Source: Scytonema sp. UIC 10036 (GTDB lineage: Bacteria; Cyanobacteriota; Cyanobacteriia; Cyanobacteriales; Nostocaceae). From it: a stretch of DNA of 64,000 nt. The DNA lies in the NCBI RefSeq assembly GCF_009725235.1, contig NZ_WJFC01000017.1:44386-108385 (forward strand). The letters are read 5' to 3'. The notes under the pieces are model-generated. The model had not been told where the DNA came from, did no database searches, and saw nothing but the letters and a program-made list of their open reading frames with translations. How positions within the stretch are numbered: the first letter of the stretch is position 1; every line of letters begins with the position of its first letter. A program made the translations under genes and the position numbers. This document shows positions 26,722 to 36,809 of this stretch, piece after piece.

Positions 26722-28943
26722 GCCTGTGCGTGAATATGCTACTAGAATGGCAAAATGCTGAGGCTAAAGCTCGCATTGAGCGTGTGCTGTGGATTGACCC
26801 GTCTGTTACCGACGTGGTAACGATTGAAATTAACAACTCAAAAGCTCTTCCAATATGGCAAAAATGTCAGGATTTGGAGGCAGCGCTCACACAAAGAGTT
26901 GTCCGCATCCTGGAAGTTGACCCCTATTCCACACTGCTGTGTCCTGAGAGTGCAATTCCCGAAAGTCACAGAAAGTATAGAGATCGGGCGTGGTCAGTCA
27001 TTGCTCCACTGTTTGAAGGTGAAGGTGTGTTTAATAAGAACTCGCGGGGCTCGCTTGTCTTGGCGGCGGTAGAACGTACAGGACGGACAAAGGCAACAAT
27101 TTACAGCTACTTACGGCGTTACTGGCAGGGGGGACAGATGAAAAATGCTCTTCTCCCCTTGTTTGAGAAGCGCGGCGGACCTGGTATTGAGCGGCAAAGT
27201 CATGGTCGTAAGCGTGGTCGTCCAAGCTCGCTCTCCATTGTGACGCATAGCGAGCTTGGAGTAAATGTTGATCGTGAGATCCGGGAAAGATTTCGCCGAG
27301 GCATCAAATTGTTTTATGAAAATCAACTTAGAAGACCTCTAACAGAAGCCTTTCAACTGACGCTGGAACGGTTTTTTCATAAGGGTTATGAAATCAAAAA
27401 CGGGGTATTGGTACCCGTTTTACCACCTGCAGAAGAACTGCCGACATTTGCCCAGTTTCGCTATTGGTACGAAAAAGAGCGTGATATCAGTCGGGAAAAA
27501 ATTTCGCGAGAAGGTGAGCGTCGGTTTAATCTACGTCATCGAGCAGTACTGGGAGATTCAACCTCTATGGCTTTTGGTCCTGGGTCACTCTACCAAATTG
27601 ACGCGACCATCGGCGACATTTATTTAGTGAGTTCTTTAGACCGAAATCGGATTGTAGGTCGCCCTGTAATTTACTTTGTCATAGATACCTTTAGCCGACT
27701 GATCACAGGCTTTAGTGTCAGTTTGGAAGGTCCCAGTTGGCTGGGGGCAATGTTAGCCCTCGAAAATGCCACTGCGGATAAGGTGGCTTTTTGTCAGGAG
27801 TATGGAATTCAAATTGATGAAGCTGACTGGCCTAGCCATCACCTAAGCGAAGCAATCTTGGCAGACCGAGGTGAACTTTATGGTTATAATGCTGACAATT
27901 TGGTAAATGCCCTCAACGTGCGAGTATCTAACACGCCTCCCTACCGAGCGGATTGGAAAGGCATTGTCGAGCGAAACTTTCGCTTAAGTAATGACAAGAT
28001 GATTCGCTGGATACCAGGGGCTGTCAACCAGGTCCAAGAAAGGGGTGACAAGGACTATCGACTCGATGCAGTCTTAGATCTCCACCAGTTCCGCAAGCTG
28101 ATGATTTACTGCGTCCTTGACCATAACAAATATCACCGGATGGACTGGTATCGAATGGACGAATTTATGATTCAGGATTACGTTGATCCTTACCCTCTGG
28201 AACTCTGGAACTGGGGAGTCAGAAACCGAGGTGGTCATCTACGTAAGATGACACCTGAAATTGTCCGCTTAAACCTCCTTCCTACAGCCTCTGCTGCTGT
28301 CACCCCAAAAGGTATCAACTATCAAGGCTTGTTCTATACCTGTGAGCTGGCTTTGCGTGAGCAATGGTTTGTGAAGGCTAGGGCAGAGGGCAGATGGAAA
28401 ATTCCCATTGCCTACGAGCCCCGTCGGCTTGACACCATATACCTGCGTCTCAATGGTGGTAAGTGTCTAGTGTCCTGCCACCTCATCGACACCGAAAAGG
28501 CATTCAAGAGACGAGATTGGTATGAAGCTGTTGACTACTTTGAGTTACAAAAACAAGCGAATGTTGCCGCTAAAACGTGCCAGCAGCAGCAAAAAGCAGA
28601 TTTTCACGCCCAAGTAGAACAGATTGTCACCCAAGCTAAAGAGCAGACAGAGAAAGCGCTCACTGGTAATAGCAAGCGTGAGCGCATCCAGGGGATTCGC
28701 TTGAATCGAAACTTAGAACGCTCGCTAGAACGAGAAACCAAAGCTTGGCAGTTGGAGACAGAGGAAATTTCTCAACAGCCAGGGCAGATTACTCCAAACC
28801 AAGGTGCCCCAATACCAGAGGAGAATAATTCTGGGTACGTGGCACCACCCAAACCCATGGTTTGGAATGACCCAAAGAAGAAAGCAAAGCTAGAAAAGCT
28901 GCTGACTCAGTTGGAAGCATTAATGCAAGCAGAACCATCATAA
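26718..28943 (+). CDS. tnsB: TnsB-like DDE transposase
   Basis: 741 residues, full length for the Tn7-like/Mu-type retroviral integrase superfamily. DDE residues: Asp in YQIDATIGDIYLV, Asp in ILADRGELYG and Glu in WKGIVERNFR. The N-terminal DNA-binding helices include SLVLAAVERTGRTKATIYSY; the C-terminal tail is charged and ends KAKLEKLLTQLEALMQAEPS, where TnsC contact is usual. Downstream there are only 139 bp before rarA, so tnsC and a TniQ/TnsD gene are missing: an orphan tnsAB pair or a decayed Tn7-like element. Confidence 0.92.
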   Translation: MSLCVNMLLEWQNAEAKARIERVLWIDPSVTDVVTIEINNSKALPIWQKCQDLEAALTQRVVRILEVDPYSTLLCPESAIPESHRKYRDRAWSVIAPLFEGEGVFNKNSRGSLVLAAVERTGRTKATIYSYLRRYWQGGQMKNALLPLFEKRGGPGIERQSHGRKRGRPSSLSIVTHSELGVNVDREIRERFRRGIKLFYENQLRRPLTEAFQLTLERFFHKGYEIKNGVLVPVLPPAEELPTFAQFRYWYEKERDISREKISREGERRFNLRHRAVLGDSTSMAFGPGSLYQIDATIGDIYLVSSLDRNRIVGRPVIYFVIDTFSRLITGFSVSLEGPSWLGAMLALENATADKVAFCQEYGIQIDEADWPSHHLSEAILADRGELYGYNADNLVNALNVRVSNTPPYRADWKGIVERNFRLSNDKMIRWIPGAVNQVQERGDKDYRLDAVLDLHQFRKLMIYCVLDHNKYHRMDWYRMDEFMIQDYVDPYPLELWNWGVRNRGGHLRKMTPEIVRLNLLPTASAAVTPKGINYQGLFYTCELALREQWFVKARAEGRWKIPIAYEPRRLDTIYLRLNGGKCLVSCHLIDTEKAFKRRDWYEAVDYFELQKQANVAAKTCQQQQKADFHAQVEQIVTQAKEQTEKALTGNSKRERIQGIRLNRNLERSLERETKAWQLETEEISQQPGQITPNQGAPIPEENNSGYVAPPKPMVWNDPKKKAKLEKLLTQLEALMQAEPS

Positions 28944-28953
28944 CTTGGTGGCT

Positions 28954-28971
28954 ACCAATAACGTTATTGGT
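28954..28971. repeat. Perfect 18-bp palindrome
   Basis: ACCAATAACGTTATTGGT, 10 bp after the tnsB stop. No T-run follows on either strand, so a terminator is unlikely; a protein-binding site or element border is possible. Confidence 0.6.
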
Positions 28972-29003
28972 GGAAGAAAACTCAAGTGGCGATCGCCCTT
29001 GGT

Positions 29004-29025
29004 GCAAGCCGTACCCAGCCTATCG
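29004..29025. repeat. Core of the HIP1-associated small repeat family
   Basis: GCAAGCCGTACCCAGCCTAT shares GCAAGC-GTACCCAGC-TATCG with the insertions at 7125-7152 (reverse) and 24781-24808, and is likewise next to a GCGATCGC site. Confidence 0.6.
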
Positions 29026-29082
29026 CTTCAGCGCAAGCCGTTCATAGTGCTTAACGCACCCGTTTTTACTTCTTGAATTTTT

Positions 29083-31281
29083 ATGGACCTATTTAACAAA
29101 GATTCTCCTCTAGCTGCCAGAATGCGACCCCGCACTTTAGATGAATTTATCGGACAAGACCAGATTGTGGGACCGGGACGCCTTCTAAGACGTGCTATTA
29201 GTCTAGACCAATTGTCATCGCTCATTTTCTCAGGACCGCCAGGAACGGGGAAAACCACTTTAGCACGGGTGATTGCCAACACAACTCGCGCTCATTTTAT
29301 TGCCATCAATGCCGTTTTATCTGGAGTTAAGGACATTCGGGAAGCCATTGATATTGCTCAACAAACACTGAAAAAACACAACCAACACACAATTCTTTTT
29401 GTAGATGAAGTCCATCGTTTCAACAAATCCCAGCAAGATGCACTTTTACCTTGGGTAGAAAACGGGACTGTCATTTTAATTGGTGCAACGACAGAAAATC
29501 CTTACTTTGAAGTCAATAAAGCCCTGGTTAGTCGCTCGCGAATTTTTCAACTCAAACCCCTCACAGATGAAGATTTGGCTCGAGTTCTCCAACAAGCACT
29601 CACTGAACCGGAACGAGGTTACGGTAAAAAGAAAGTGCAAATTGACTACGACGCTAGATCGCACTTAGTAAATGTTGCTAATGGGGATGCTCGCTCTTTA
29701 CTCAACGCTTTGGAATTGGCAGTAGAGACAACACCACCTGATGCATCGGGTACTATCCACATTACCCTTGCGGTTGCGGAAGAATCCATCCAACAGCGTG
29801 CCGTCCTTTACGACAAAGAAGGGGATATCCATTTTGATACCATTAGCGCCTTTATCAAAAGCTTGCGCGGTTCCGACCCCGATGCTGCTTTATATTGGTT
29901 AGCAAAAATGGTTTACGCTGGGGAAGACCCGCGCTTTATCTTTCGGAGAATGCTCATTTTGGCTAGTGAGGATGTAGGACTCGCCGATCCCCAAGCAGTA
30001 GTAGTGGTCAATGCTTGTGCGTCAGCGTTTGACCGCGTGGGTATGCCAGAAGGACGCTATCACCTAGCACAAGCCGCACTTTATCTAGCAACTGCACCAA
30101 AGTCAAACACAGTGATGGGGTTTTTCGATGCTTTGGCTGTCATTGAACGAGAGCGAGCGAGTGAAGTCCCAAACCACCTTAAGGATGCTAACCGCGATAA
30201 GCAAGGATTTGGGCATGGGTCTGGCTATCTTTATCCCCATGCCTACCGAGACCATTGGGTTGCTCAACAATACTTACCTAACAGCTTACAAGGACAGGTC
30301 TTTTACCAACCATCAGACCAAGGCTACGAGCAGAAAATTGCCATTCAGGTTGCTCGACAGCGCGAAGCTCAATTAGCAGCGTTAGTAGAAGGGATTGCCG
30401 GACAACATGAGGAAATTCTAAGTTGCAGTCCTCCAGACAAAACATCAGAACGTTGGTTGCAGCGTACCTTATCTCAAGTCGGGGAAAGATTGGGTACGAT
30501 ACGCGATAAAATTTTCACTTACGCTCAACTTCAGCGCCATCACCTCGTGCTGGATTTGAATGCTCTTAGCGGGCTGTTGACTTGGTCAGCCATACGCTCG
30601 ACACCAGAGGGGGGAGTCTATGCTTGTGTTCGGACGGCAAAAGACGCCAATGCATTACTCGAACAAGCAACCGCACTACCAGAACTCAGACGTCCTGTCG
30701 TTTTACAAGCAACCTTAAACGAGTTACCTGACGTGTTACGAGCAAATACACCTAACGTAAAATTTGACAGAATTATCGGCAGAAATATTTTGATGCATGA
30801 AGTCGATCGGGTCACTGTCGCACAAACTTTAGCAAAATTTCTGCAACCAGAAGGAATGGTGGTACTGGCAGAAACAATACCCCGCCACACGCAAAGGCTT
30901 TATCGCTTGCTCGAGCCGAAGAAGGTTGGCGTTCGGTTCTATGAAAAGTTAGGGGTTGCTGAAGAACGCATTTACGATGGACAATCAGACTCAAGTCTTG
31001 ATTGGGATGCTGATGATTTGGAAATGGCTTTTGAAATTGGAGGTCTTGCAGTCGAAATTGAAACTGAGCCAAATATAACTCAAATGCACGTTACGCAAAG
31101 CTTCCTCAATCGCTTGTTTGCTCGCAATACCACTCGACCAAGTTATGCTGACCGTTTAGCTAAGAATTTACAACCAGAAGAACTTAAGGTTGTAGAGCAA
31201 CTCTTTATCCAACACTTACTCAACCAAACAGTCACCTGGGAAAGTACTATTACTTATGTAGTTGCTAGGAAAAAATATTAA
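29083..31281 (+). CDS. rarA: RarA/MgsA-type AAA ATPase with C-terminal extension
   Basis: 732 residues. Replication-recombination clamp-loader-like ATPase acting at stalled forks. Residues 1-430: [20 protein letters not shown], Walker [15 protein letters not shown], Walker [21 protein letters not shown], sensor [19 protein letters not shown], then the RarA C-terminal domain with [20 protein letters not shown] and [12 protein letters not shown]. Residues about 480-732 form an extension with [17 protein letters not shown] and [20 protein letters not shown], resembling a methyltransferase-like fold found in cyanobacterial RarA; catalytic status unknown. A core gene next to transposon genes, so it marks the insertion boundary. 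Confidence 0.93.
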   Translation: MDLFNKDSPLAARMRPRTLDEFIGQDQIVGPGRLLRRAISLDQLSSLIFSGPPGTGKTTLARVIANTTRAHFIAINAVLSGVKDIREAIDIAQQTLKKHNQHTILFVDEVHRFNKSQQDALLPWVENGTVILIGATTENPYFEVNKALVSRSRIFQLKPLTDEDLARVLQQALTEPERGYGKKKVQIDYDARSHLVNVANGDARSLLNALELAVETTPPDASGTIHITLAVAEESIQQRAVLYDKEGDIHFDTISAFIKSLRGSDPDAALYWLAKMVYAGEDPRFIFRRMLILASEDVGLADPQAVVVVNACASAFDRVGMPEGRYHLAQAALYLATAPKSNTVMGFFDALAVIERERASEVPNHLKDANRDKQGFGHGSGYLYPHAYRDHWVAQQYLPNSLQGQVFYQPSDQGYEQKIAIQVARQREAQLAALVEGIAGQHEEILSCSPPDKTSERWLQRTLSQVGERLGTIRDKIFTYAQLQRHHLVLDLNALSGLLTWSAIRSTPEGGVYACVRTAKDANALLEQATALPELRRPVVLQATLNELPDVLRANTPNVKFDRIIGRNILMHEVDRVTVAQTLAKFLQPEGMVVLAETIPRHTQRLYRLLEPKKVGVRFYEKLGVAEERIYDGQSDSSLDWDADDLEMAFEIGGLAVEIETEPNITQMHVTQSFLNRLFARNTTRPSYADRLAKNLQPEELKVVEQLFIQHLLNQTVTWESTITYVVARKKY

Positions 31282-31609
31282 CGATTCGGCAGTATAGCCG
31301 TTATGCTTTGCGTCAGAGCGATCGCCAAATGTAAAGGCAGTTGGGCAATCCAAAAAAGCTGCTCGGGATTTTGTCAGCAGCAACAACTTAAACACCATCC
31401 TTGTACAACTTCCAAACCACACCTTAATGAGAGCAAATCCGCTATCTACAGTGGGTACCGCATCAGTTACCAATCTGGACTGGCTGTAATTGGAACCAAT
31501 CCAAACTGGTTAAAGGAATTAAAAAATTCCCCTAGAAAGTTAAGAACCTTAAAAAATAAAAGTTGCGGGTTATGGAATACAAATTTACTGCTGAATGCGA
31601 TCGCGCTTT

Positions 31610-31646
31610 CAAAGTGGTGGTTGCGCGACGCGCAACCACCACTTTG
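31610..31646. repeat. 37-bp near-perfect palindrome (18-bp arms)
   Basis: CAAAGTGGTGGTTGCGCG (31610-31627), one base, then CGCGCAACCACCACTTTG. No T-run, so not a normal terminator; a dispersed palindromic repeat. The rest of 31282-31711 holds no gene I can support. Confidence 0.8.
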
Positions 31647-31711
31647 GCGAAATTGAAAGTACAAGTGCTGAATCAGGCTGTAGTATTAATTTTTACTCAT
31701 TTGATGAATGC

Positions 31712-32480
31712 CTATTGAAGAGTAAATGCAAAAATAAATGCTTGTAACTTCAGTAAAAATCCTTCCCAGGTACAAGCATGAATCGACTTTGGGAAGACAC
31801 AAGTGATGCTACTACAAGTGATGCTACTAAATACTGTTTCAATGTAATGCCTGTTATGTTGCTTGATATACTGATTCCAAGGTTCATCTTGACGCTTGGA
31901 ATTCTTTTGCCGCATGACTTTTAAGAATATTTGGCTACTTTGTTCAAGGTCATCTTCAGCAGTATAATCGGTGTATGCAGAATCCCCATAGACAATGCTT
32001 TCAGGCGGTAGATTTAACGGTAAAGCGTTTAATGCACGCACATCAGCTATGGCTACCAGGTAAAAACACAAATTCAACTGGAATACCACTTTTGGTAGTT
32101 AATAATTGGACTCTAACTCCATAGAAATATCGTTTTTTAGATGCTATGTAACCTCTGTATTCCTTTGACTTAATTAACTTAACATTAAATATCCGAATAT
32201 TATCGCATAAGGGCACAGGAAATGAGTCTAAAAGATACTCCGTAAAATCACTACTTTCTTTTAGTATCATTCCTATTTGATGAAATAAATCGTTGATTAG
32301 CATTGAAACATTGTGTAATCGTCGATTAAATCGTGATTTTTCTAACATATCTGGTATCAATTTATGGTCTTTCATATAGCTACAAGCCTTATGGTGATTA
32401 CCATTAAAGAACATTGCTGCAACTACTGCCGTTGTAATAATTTCAGCATCACCGAAACTACCGGCGGCAATCTTCATAGT
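31712..32480 (-). pseudogene. IS982-family transposase, frameshifted
   Basis: Upstream frame (to 32043) carries DSFPVPLCDNIRIFNVKLIK and KKRYFYGVRVQLLTTKSGIP; the downstream frame continues DVRALNALPLNLPPESIVYG then DSAYTDYTAEDDLEQ. The two join if one T is removed at the TGA near 32052 (GGTAGCCATAGC-T-GATGTG). A 15-bp tandem duplication (ACAAGTGATGCTACT at 31799 and 31814) adds SSITC twice near the C-terminus. The N-terminus is cut by a dispersed repeat at 32481. Inactive. Confidence 0.85.
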
Positions 32481-32512
32481 GTCCGTAGGCGTAGCCCGCC
32501 GCAGGCATCGCT
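32481..32512. repeat. GTAGGCGTAGCCCGCCGCAGGC dispersed repeat
   Basis: A GC-rich imperfect palindrome (GTCCGTAGGCGTAGCCCGCC then GCAGGCATCGC) truncating the IS982 transposase. A relative is inside the IS4 transposase at 56656-56694. Confidence 0.6.
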
Positions 32513-32673
32513 TTTAACAAGTCGTCGGTTGACGCATGAGAGGTAATTATTTCCCCCGCGCATTTTCCCCTCCTATTTTTCTCTCTGGAGGGGATTTTAT
32601 TGCTTAACGTACCCCATGCGATCGCCTAATTCTCATCCCCCATCGTTTCCTACATCTATTACCACTTCACGCC

Positions 32674-33489
32674 TTGCCATTAAGAAACAAGCAACTAGAG
32701 AATGAGCAGAGAAAACAAAATTGTCTGTTGGATAAATTTCCTAGAGGTGTAGGATATGCCCCTAGCTGCCAATTACTCCAACTCAGCCAAAACCAACAAC
32801 GTCCTAATTTTAGTCAACTGTTTGCTATCCAAAACCCGACAGATGATTTAAGCTACACTAATTTAGAAGTTGAAACCATCAGATCGTTCTTTGCTGAAAC
32901 TCAAGTTTTAGTTAAACAAAAAGCGACTAAAGCAGCTTTAAATGACAATAATAACTTCAAGTCAGCTAACTGTTGTCACTTTTCTTGTCATGGTGATTTC
33001 AACTTAGCATCCCCTTTGGAATCAGCATTAATTTTGGCAGACGATGAACGGCTGACTTTAGCAGAAATTTTTGCATTAAGTTTAAATCAATGTCGTATAA
33101 TTACCTTATCTGCGTGTGAAACTGGCATCGCAGACCCCACCAGTATCAGTGATGAATATATCAGTTTACCCAGTGGTTTCCTTTATGCAGGAAGTCCAAG
33201 TGTGGTCAGTAGTCTTTGGACAGTAAATGACCTATCAACAGCTTTATTAATGATTAAGTTTTATCAAAATTTATATACAGATGTTTCAGTAGCAGTTAGT
33301 TTAAATCAAGCCCAGTGCTGGCTGCGGGATGTGACTAAAATACAGTTAGAGGAGTGGATTGCGGAGTATGAGTTAAAATTGGACTCAACACTCAGGATGC
33401 AGCTAAACCGTCGGTTTCAAAATATGCTTGATGCTCAACCATTTCAGTCACCCTTTTATTGGGCAGCTTTTTGTGCAATTGGTTTGTAA
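32674..33489 (+). pseudogene. CHAT-protease domain fragment (5'-truncated TPR-CHAT gene)
   Basis: CHAT proteins are caspase-like peptidases fused to repeat sensors. Only the peptidase half remains: GVGYAPSCQLLQLSQ, FAIQNPTDDLSYTNLEVETI, catalytic His in CHFSCHGDFN, catalytic Cys in IITLSACETG, and the C-terminal FYWAAFCAIGL. There is no ATG in frame near the start (TTG at 32674) and no TPR part upstream, so the gene is truncated. Its last 90 residues resemble those of the next gene, pointing to tandem duplication. Confidence 0.8.
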
Positions 33490-33519
33490 TTAGCTAATAC
33501 TATAGGAGACTCCAAAGAG

Positions 33520-35961
33520 ATGAAGTCTATCAATACTCAAAACGATGGACTTGCATCATCTATGTTGCAAGTCGTTTCTCTGCTGATTGCCATTGGTCAA
33601 AATATTGCTTTTGATTCCACAAGAAATAACCAGCAGATAATAGATTGCTATAAGCAGATTCAAGAAAGACTAAGACATATTAAGCCATCTTTTGGAGAAA
33701 CATTTCTGGCAAATCTTTTCTTATCCTTCTATCAAGGGATGATGAATCAGTCTGGAGGAGCTGGTTTTTTGACCCAAATAGGCATTGCTTACTCTCTACA
33801 AGGACAATATCAGCAGGCGATAGAATTATATCAAACCGCTCAACAAATATATCATAGTAGCAGAAATTTATTTGGAGAAGCTGAGACCCTGCACAATCTG
33901 GGTAATGTCTATTTTTTTCTAGGGCAATACGAGCAAGCAAGAGATGACTACAAAAAGGCTAAAAACATTTGGTCGAACCTTAATGAAAAATATCGTGAAG
34001 CTCATTGTCTAAAAAATCTAGGTACAGTTCACTTGTCTTTAGGACAATTAGAACTAGGGCAATTAGAGCAGGTACAAAAATCTTATGAAGAGGCAAGAAA
34101 ATATTATAATCAAGCCATAAATATATTTCAAAATCTCAACAAAAAACTTGATGAAGCTATTACTTTAAGTGAGCTTGGCTTAGTTAAATTTTTCTTCCTA
34201 GAACAAGCTGACCTAGGAATTGAGATGATTCAGAAGTCTCTGAGCATCCACCGCCAACAATATAAAAGAAATCCAGTTTTAGAAGCGACTTCTCTAACCT
34301 ATCTAGGTGTTGCTTATCTTATCTTGGGACAATACCAACAAGCTATCGAGTATCTTCAGCAGTCTTTAAATATCCTTCAAGATATCTCATCTATCCCTAA
34401 GCAAGCTTTTACGCTAGCAGCTCTTGGGCTAGCTTTTTTCAAAGCAGGCAATCTTGCAGATGCACAGAGAACGCTACAGGATTCAATTAAAATGCGACAA
34501 GATTTGCGCTCAAAGCTAATCGATCTCAATAAAGTGTCCTTTTTTGATTTACAGATTGACACTTACGGTGTTTTACAACAAGTTCTGATCGATCGGGGAC
34601 AACCAGAAACTGCTTTGGAAATTTCTGAGCGAGGTCGTGCTTGTGCTTTTGCGGAGCTATTGGCTTCCCTATCAGATGAGCAATTGGTTATCCACTCTCC
34701 TCATCTTAATCAAATTCGAGAAATTGCTCAAAAGCAAAACGTGACGATGGTCGAGTATTCAATCATTTATGATTGGGTTTTAAATCAAGGGATACAATCT
34801 CGTCGAGACTTAAAACTATTTATTTGGCTGATTAAGCCAATAGGGGAAGTGGTTTTTCGTTCCACAAATCTTCAACTGATTTTAGAGCAAATAAATTACG
34901 TCTTTTTAGGAGAACTAGTTGACAAAGCTCGTGCATCTATTGGTATTCAGGATAAAAAGGTCGCCGATTTTGAATGGCAGTTTACAGTGGACAATCAAGG
35001 AATTAACCCACACTTACACCAACTCTATCAAATCTTAATTCAACCGATTGCTGAACATCTACCAGATAACCCTAACGCTATCATTACCTTTATTCCTCAA
35101 GGCTCTTTATTCGTGATCCCATTCTCAGCACTGCAAGACGAAGAGGGCAATTTTCTGATTCAAAAACATACCATTGTGAGTGTACCCTCAATTCAAGCGT
35201 TGGAGTTAACCCAAAAACGAAGTGCAGAAATACCAGAAACTTCTCTAGAGGCGCTGGTTGTGGGAAATCCGAAAATGCCAACTATTCCCTTAACCGATCC
35301 ACCTATACAGTTGCAGAATTTATGGGCGCAAGCAGAAGCACAAGCAATAGCACACCTCTTCAACACGCAAGCCATTACAGGTGGAGATGCTACAAAAGTT
35401 CACATTCAACAGCTTCTTCCCAAAGCGCGATTGATACACCTCGCAACTCATTATTTATTAGATAATATCCAACAACTAGGCATACCTGGGGCGATCGCTC
35501 TCACTCTCAGTGATAACGACAATGGTTTTCTCACCGCAGGCGAAATCTACGACATGAAACTTAACGCCGAACTGGTTGTACTAAGTGATAGCTGTACCGG
35601 ACTGGGGAAAATTACTAGGTATGGAGTGATAGGACTATCCCATTGTTTGATAGCTGCAGGGGTAAAGTGTGTAATTGTTTCTTTGTGGTCAGTAGACGAT
35701 TTGTCCACTGCCTTATTGATGGTAAAATTTTACCAAATTTTCCAACAGGGAGTAGCGGCTAGCATCGCCCTCAACCAGGCTCAACGCTGGCTTTGTGGAG
35801 TTACGAAAACAGAATTGGCAGTTTGGGTCAAAACTAACGAGAAATTTTTTAATCCTACGCTGAAAATTAACTTACACCGGAGGTTGCATCAGTTAGATGA
35901 TAACGCCAAACTGTTTCAACATCCCCGATATTGGGCTGCATTTTGTGCTATTGGTCAGTAA
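33520..35961 (+). CDS. TPR-CHAT protein with substituted catalytic Cys
   Basis: 813 residues. N-terminal TPR repeats from about residue 85 to 330 (QGQYQQAIELYQTAQQIY, LGQYEQARDDYKKAKNIW, LGQYQQAIEYLQQSLNIL), linker, then a CHAT domain from about 500. Catalytic His is present (LATHYLLD, H644). The Cys motif, normally LSACDTG, reads LSDSCTG: Ser691 sits where the nucleophile belongs and Cys692 is one residue late. Either inactive or an altered peptidase. Start ATG 33520 behind TATAGGAGACT, 31 bp after the previous fragment. The role may be that of a sensor or decoy in the CHAT island. Confidence 0.88.
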   Translation: MKSINTQNDGLASSMLQVVSLLIAIGQNIAFDSTRNNQQIIDCYKQIQERLRHIKPSFGETFLANLFLSFYQGMMNQSGGAGFLTQIGIAYSLQGQYQQAIELYQTAQQIYHSSRNLFGEAETLHNLGNVYFFLGQYEQARDDYKKAKNIWSNLNEKYREAHCLKNLGTVHLSLGQLELGQLEQVQKSYEEARKYYNQAINIFQNLNKKLDEAITLSELGLVKFFFLEQADLGIEMIQKSLSIHRQQYKRNPVLEATSLTYLGVAYLILGQYQQAIEYLQQSLNILQDISSIPKQAFTLAALGLAFFKAGNLADAQRTLQDSIKMRQDLRSKLIDLNKVSFFDLQIDTYGVLQQVLIDRGQPETALEISERGRACAFAELLASLSDEQLVIHSPHLNQIREIAQKQNVTMVEYSIIYDWVLNQGIQSRRDLKLFIWLIKPIGEVVFRSTNLQLILEQINYVFLGELVDKARASIGIQDKKVADFEWQFTVDNQGINPHLHQLYQILIQPIAEHLPDNPNAIITFIPQGSLFVIPFSALQDEEGNFLIQKHTIVSVPSIQALELTQKRSAEIPETSLEALVVGNPKMPTIPLTDPPIQLQNLWAQAEAQAIAHLFNTQAITGGDATKVHIQQLLPKARLIHLATHYLLDNIQQLGIPGAIALTLSDNDNGFLTAGEIYDMKLNAELVVLSDSCTGLGKITRYGVIGLSHCLIAAGVKCVIVSLWSVDDLSTALLMVKFYQIFQQGVAASIALNQAQRWLCGVTKTELAVWVKTNEKFFNPTLKINLHRRLHQLDDNAKLFQHPRYWAAFCAIGQ

Positions 35962-36015
35962 TAACGAAATATCGATAATATACATCTAAGATTCTCGGTA
36001 CAATCTGTCCAAATT

Positions 36016-36264
36016 ATGAACGAAATAACCCAGAATTTTGGACTGCGTAGTCCTAGTATTACTCTTTATGCTTTCCATCTGCGAAACAGTGCCAATCAGG
36101 GATTTGCTTTGACTGTACCAGAAGCATCTCAGTTGTGGGAGCAACTGGTAGTATTTGGCAATACGCTCCAGATTCCGGAATTACAAACTCTGCAACAAAA
36201 ATTGATTTGCTATGAAAACGACCAGTATAGCAAGATTGACAAGTGCGCCATTCAGTTCAATTAA
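36016..36264 (+). pseudogene. Hypothetical protein start found after CHAT genes (truncated)
   Basis: 82 residues: SPSITLYAFHLRNSANQGFA, LTVPEASQLWEQLVVFGNTL, PELQTLQQKLICYEND. It looks like the first part of a cyanobacterial protein commonly found near CHAT/WD40 genes, but reads out at about 36240 into unrelated DNA shared with the opposite-strand fragment below. Function unknown. Confidence 0.4.
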
Positions 36265-36372
36265 AACCTTTTCTGCTTCCTTTGCTTGCTGAATACGTGC
36301 TTCAATGAGTGGTAGCTGTTCGCGCCGCTTCTGAATGACATTATTGATCTGGTTCTGGATACTATATATCAT
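36240..36372 (-). pseudogene. Coiled-coil protein N-terminal fragment
   Basis: MIYSIQNQINNVIQKRREQL then PLIEARIQQAKEAEKVLIEL, an amphipathic helix with a convincing start, ending at the junction with the plus-strand fragment at about 36240. Two truncated genes meet tail to tail here. Confidence 0.35.
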
Positions 36373-36686
36373 CTTTTTTTCAGTGTAAAAAGTAGAGTTG
36401 AATGGTTATAGGAGATAAACTCTTCTAGCTGTGCCTGATTTTCCTTGTATTCTTCATTTCAAAGTAATCCACAACTTTGTAAGAGGATGTTTTACTAGTT
36501 TTTTCTGAAATAAGCAGCACAATAAATGCAGGCTGACCATTAACTTTTCCACTAGTACAGGTCGGCAGAAGTTCGGAAGCATAAGGCAGAAGACGCAAAA
36601 GCTTTGATTGTAAGATTTTTGGTTGTTATTAATGGTTGCTTTATCTATGCCGTGCTGTACTAGTTTTAGCTACTTCATCTTAAGTC

Positions 36687-36765
36687 TCAGTTTCCAGTAT
36701 TTACTCATAGTTGTCGATATATATAAGTTCGTAAAAGTTCGTATAAAGTTATGCTAAAGTACTGA
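36687..36765 (+). promoter_or_regulatory. Regulatory element shared with the sigma operon, copy 1
   Basis: Starts TCAGTTTCCAGTATTTACT and continues GTTGTCGATATATATAAGTT with AAGTTCGTAA, AAGTTCGTAT and AAAGTTATGC as near-10-bp-spaced direct repeats. The same element, with about six or seven differences, lies at 52932-53008 pointing to the sigma factor gene. Here it ends 45 bp before the NB-ARC/WD40 start. The rest of 36373-36686 has no gene. Confidence 0.75.
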
Positions 36766-36809
36766 CAATAGCTTGGTACTTCATACTTACAGTACCCAAT
36801 TTGCAAACT

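Noticed and set aside
8295..28943. TniQ, TnpB-like and TnsA/TnsB read together as one type V-K CAST
   Set aside because: The TnpB-like protein is only 446 aa with a TnpB layout and not Cas12k, tnsC is absent, TnsA is not part of V-K systems, no CRISPR array is visible, and the genes are scattered over 20 kb with different decay states.
31610..31646. Palindrome as rarA terminator
   Set aside because: No U-tract on either side and more than 300 bp from the rarA stop; fits a dispersed repeat better.
31303..31656. Plus-strand ORF of 117 codons after rarA
   Set aside because: No ribosome site, no recognisable motif, and it runs through a 37-bp perfect palindrome.
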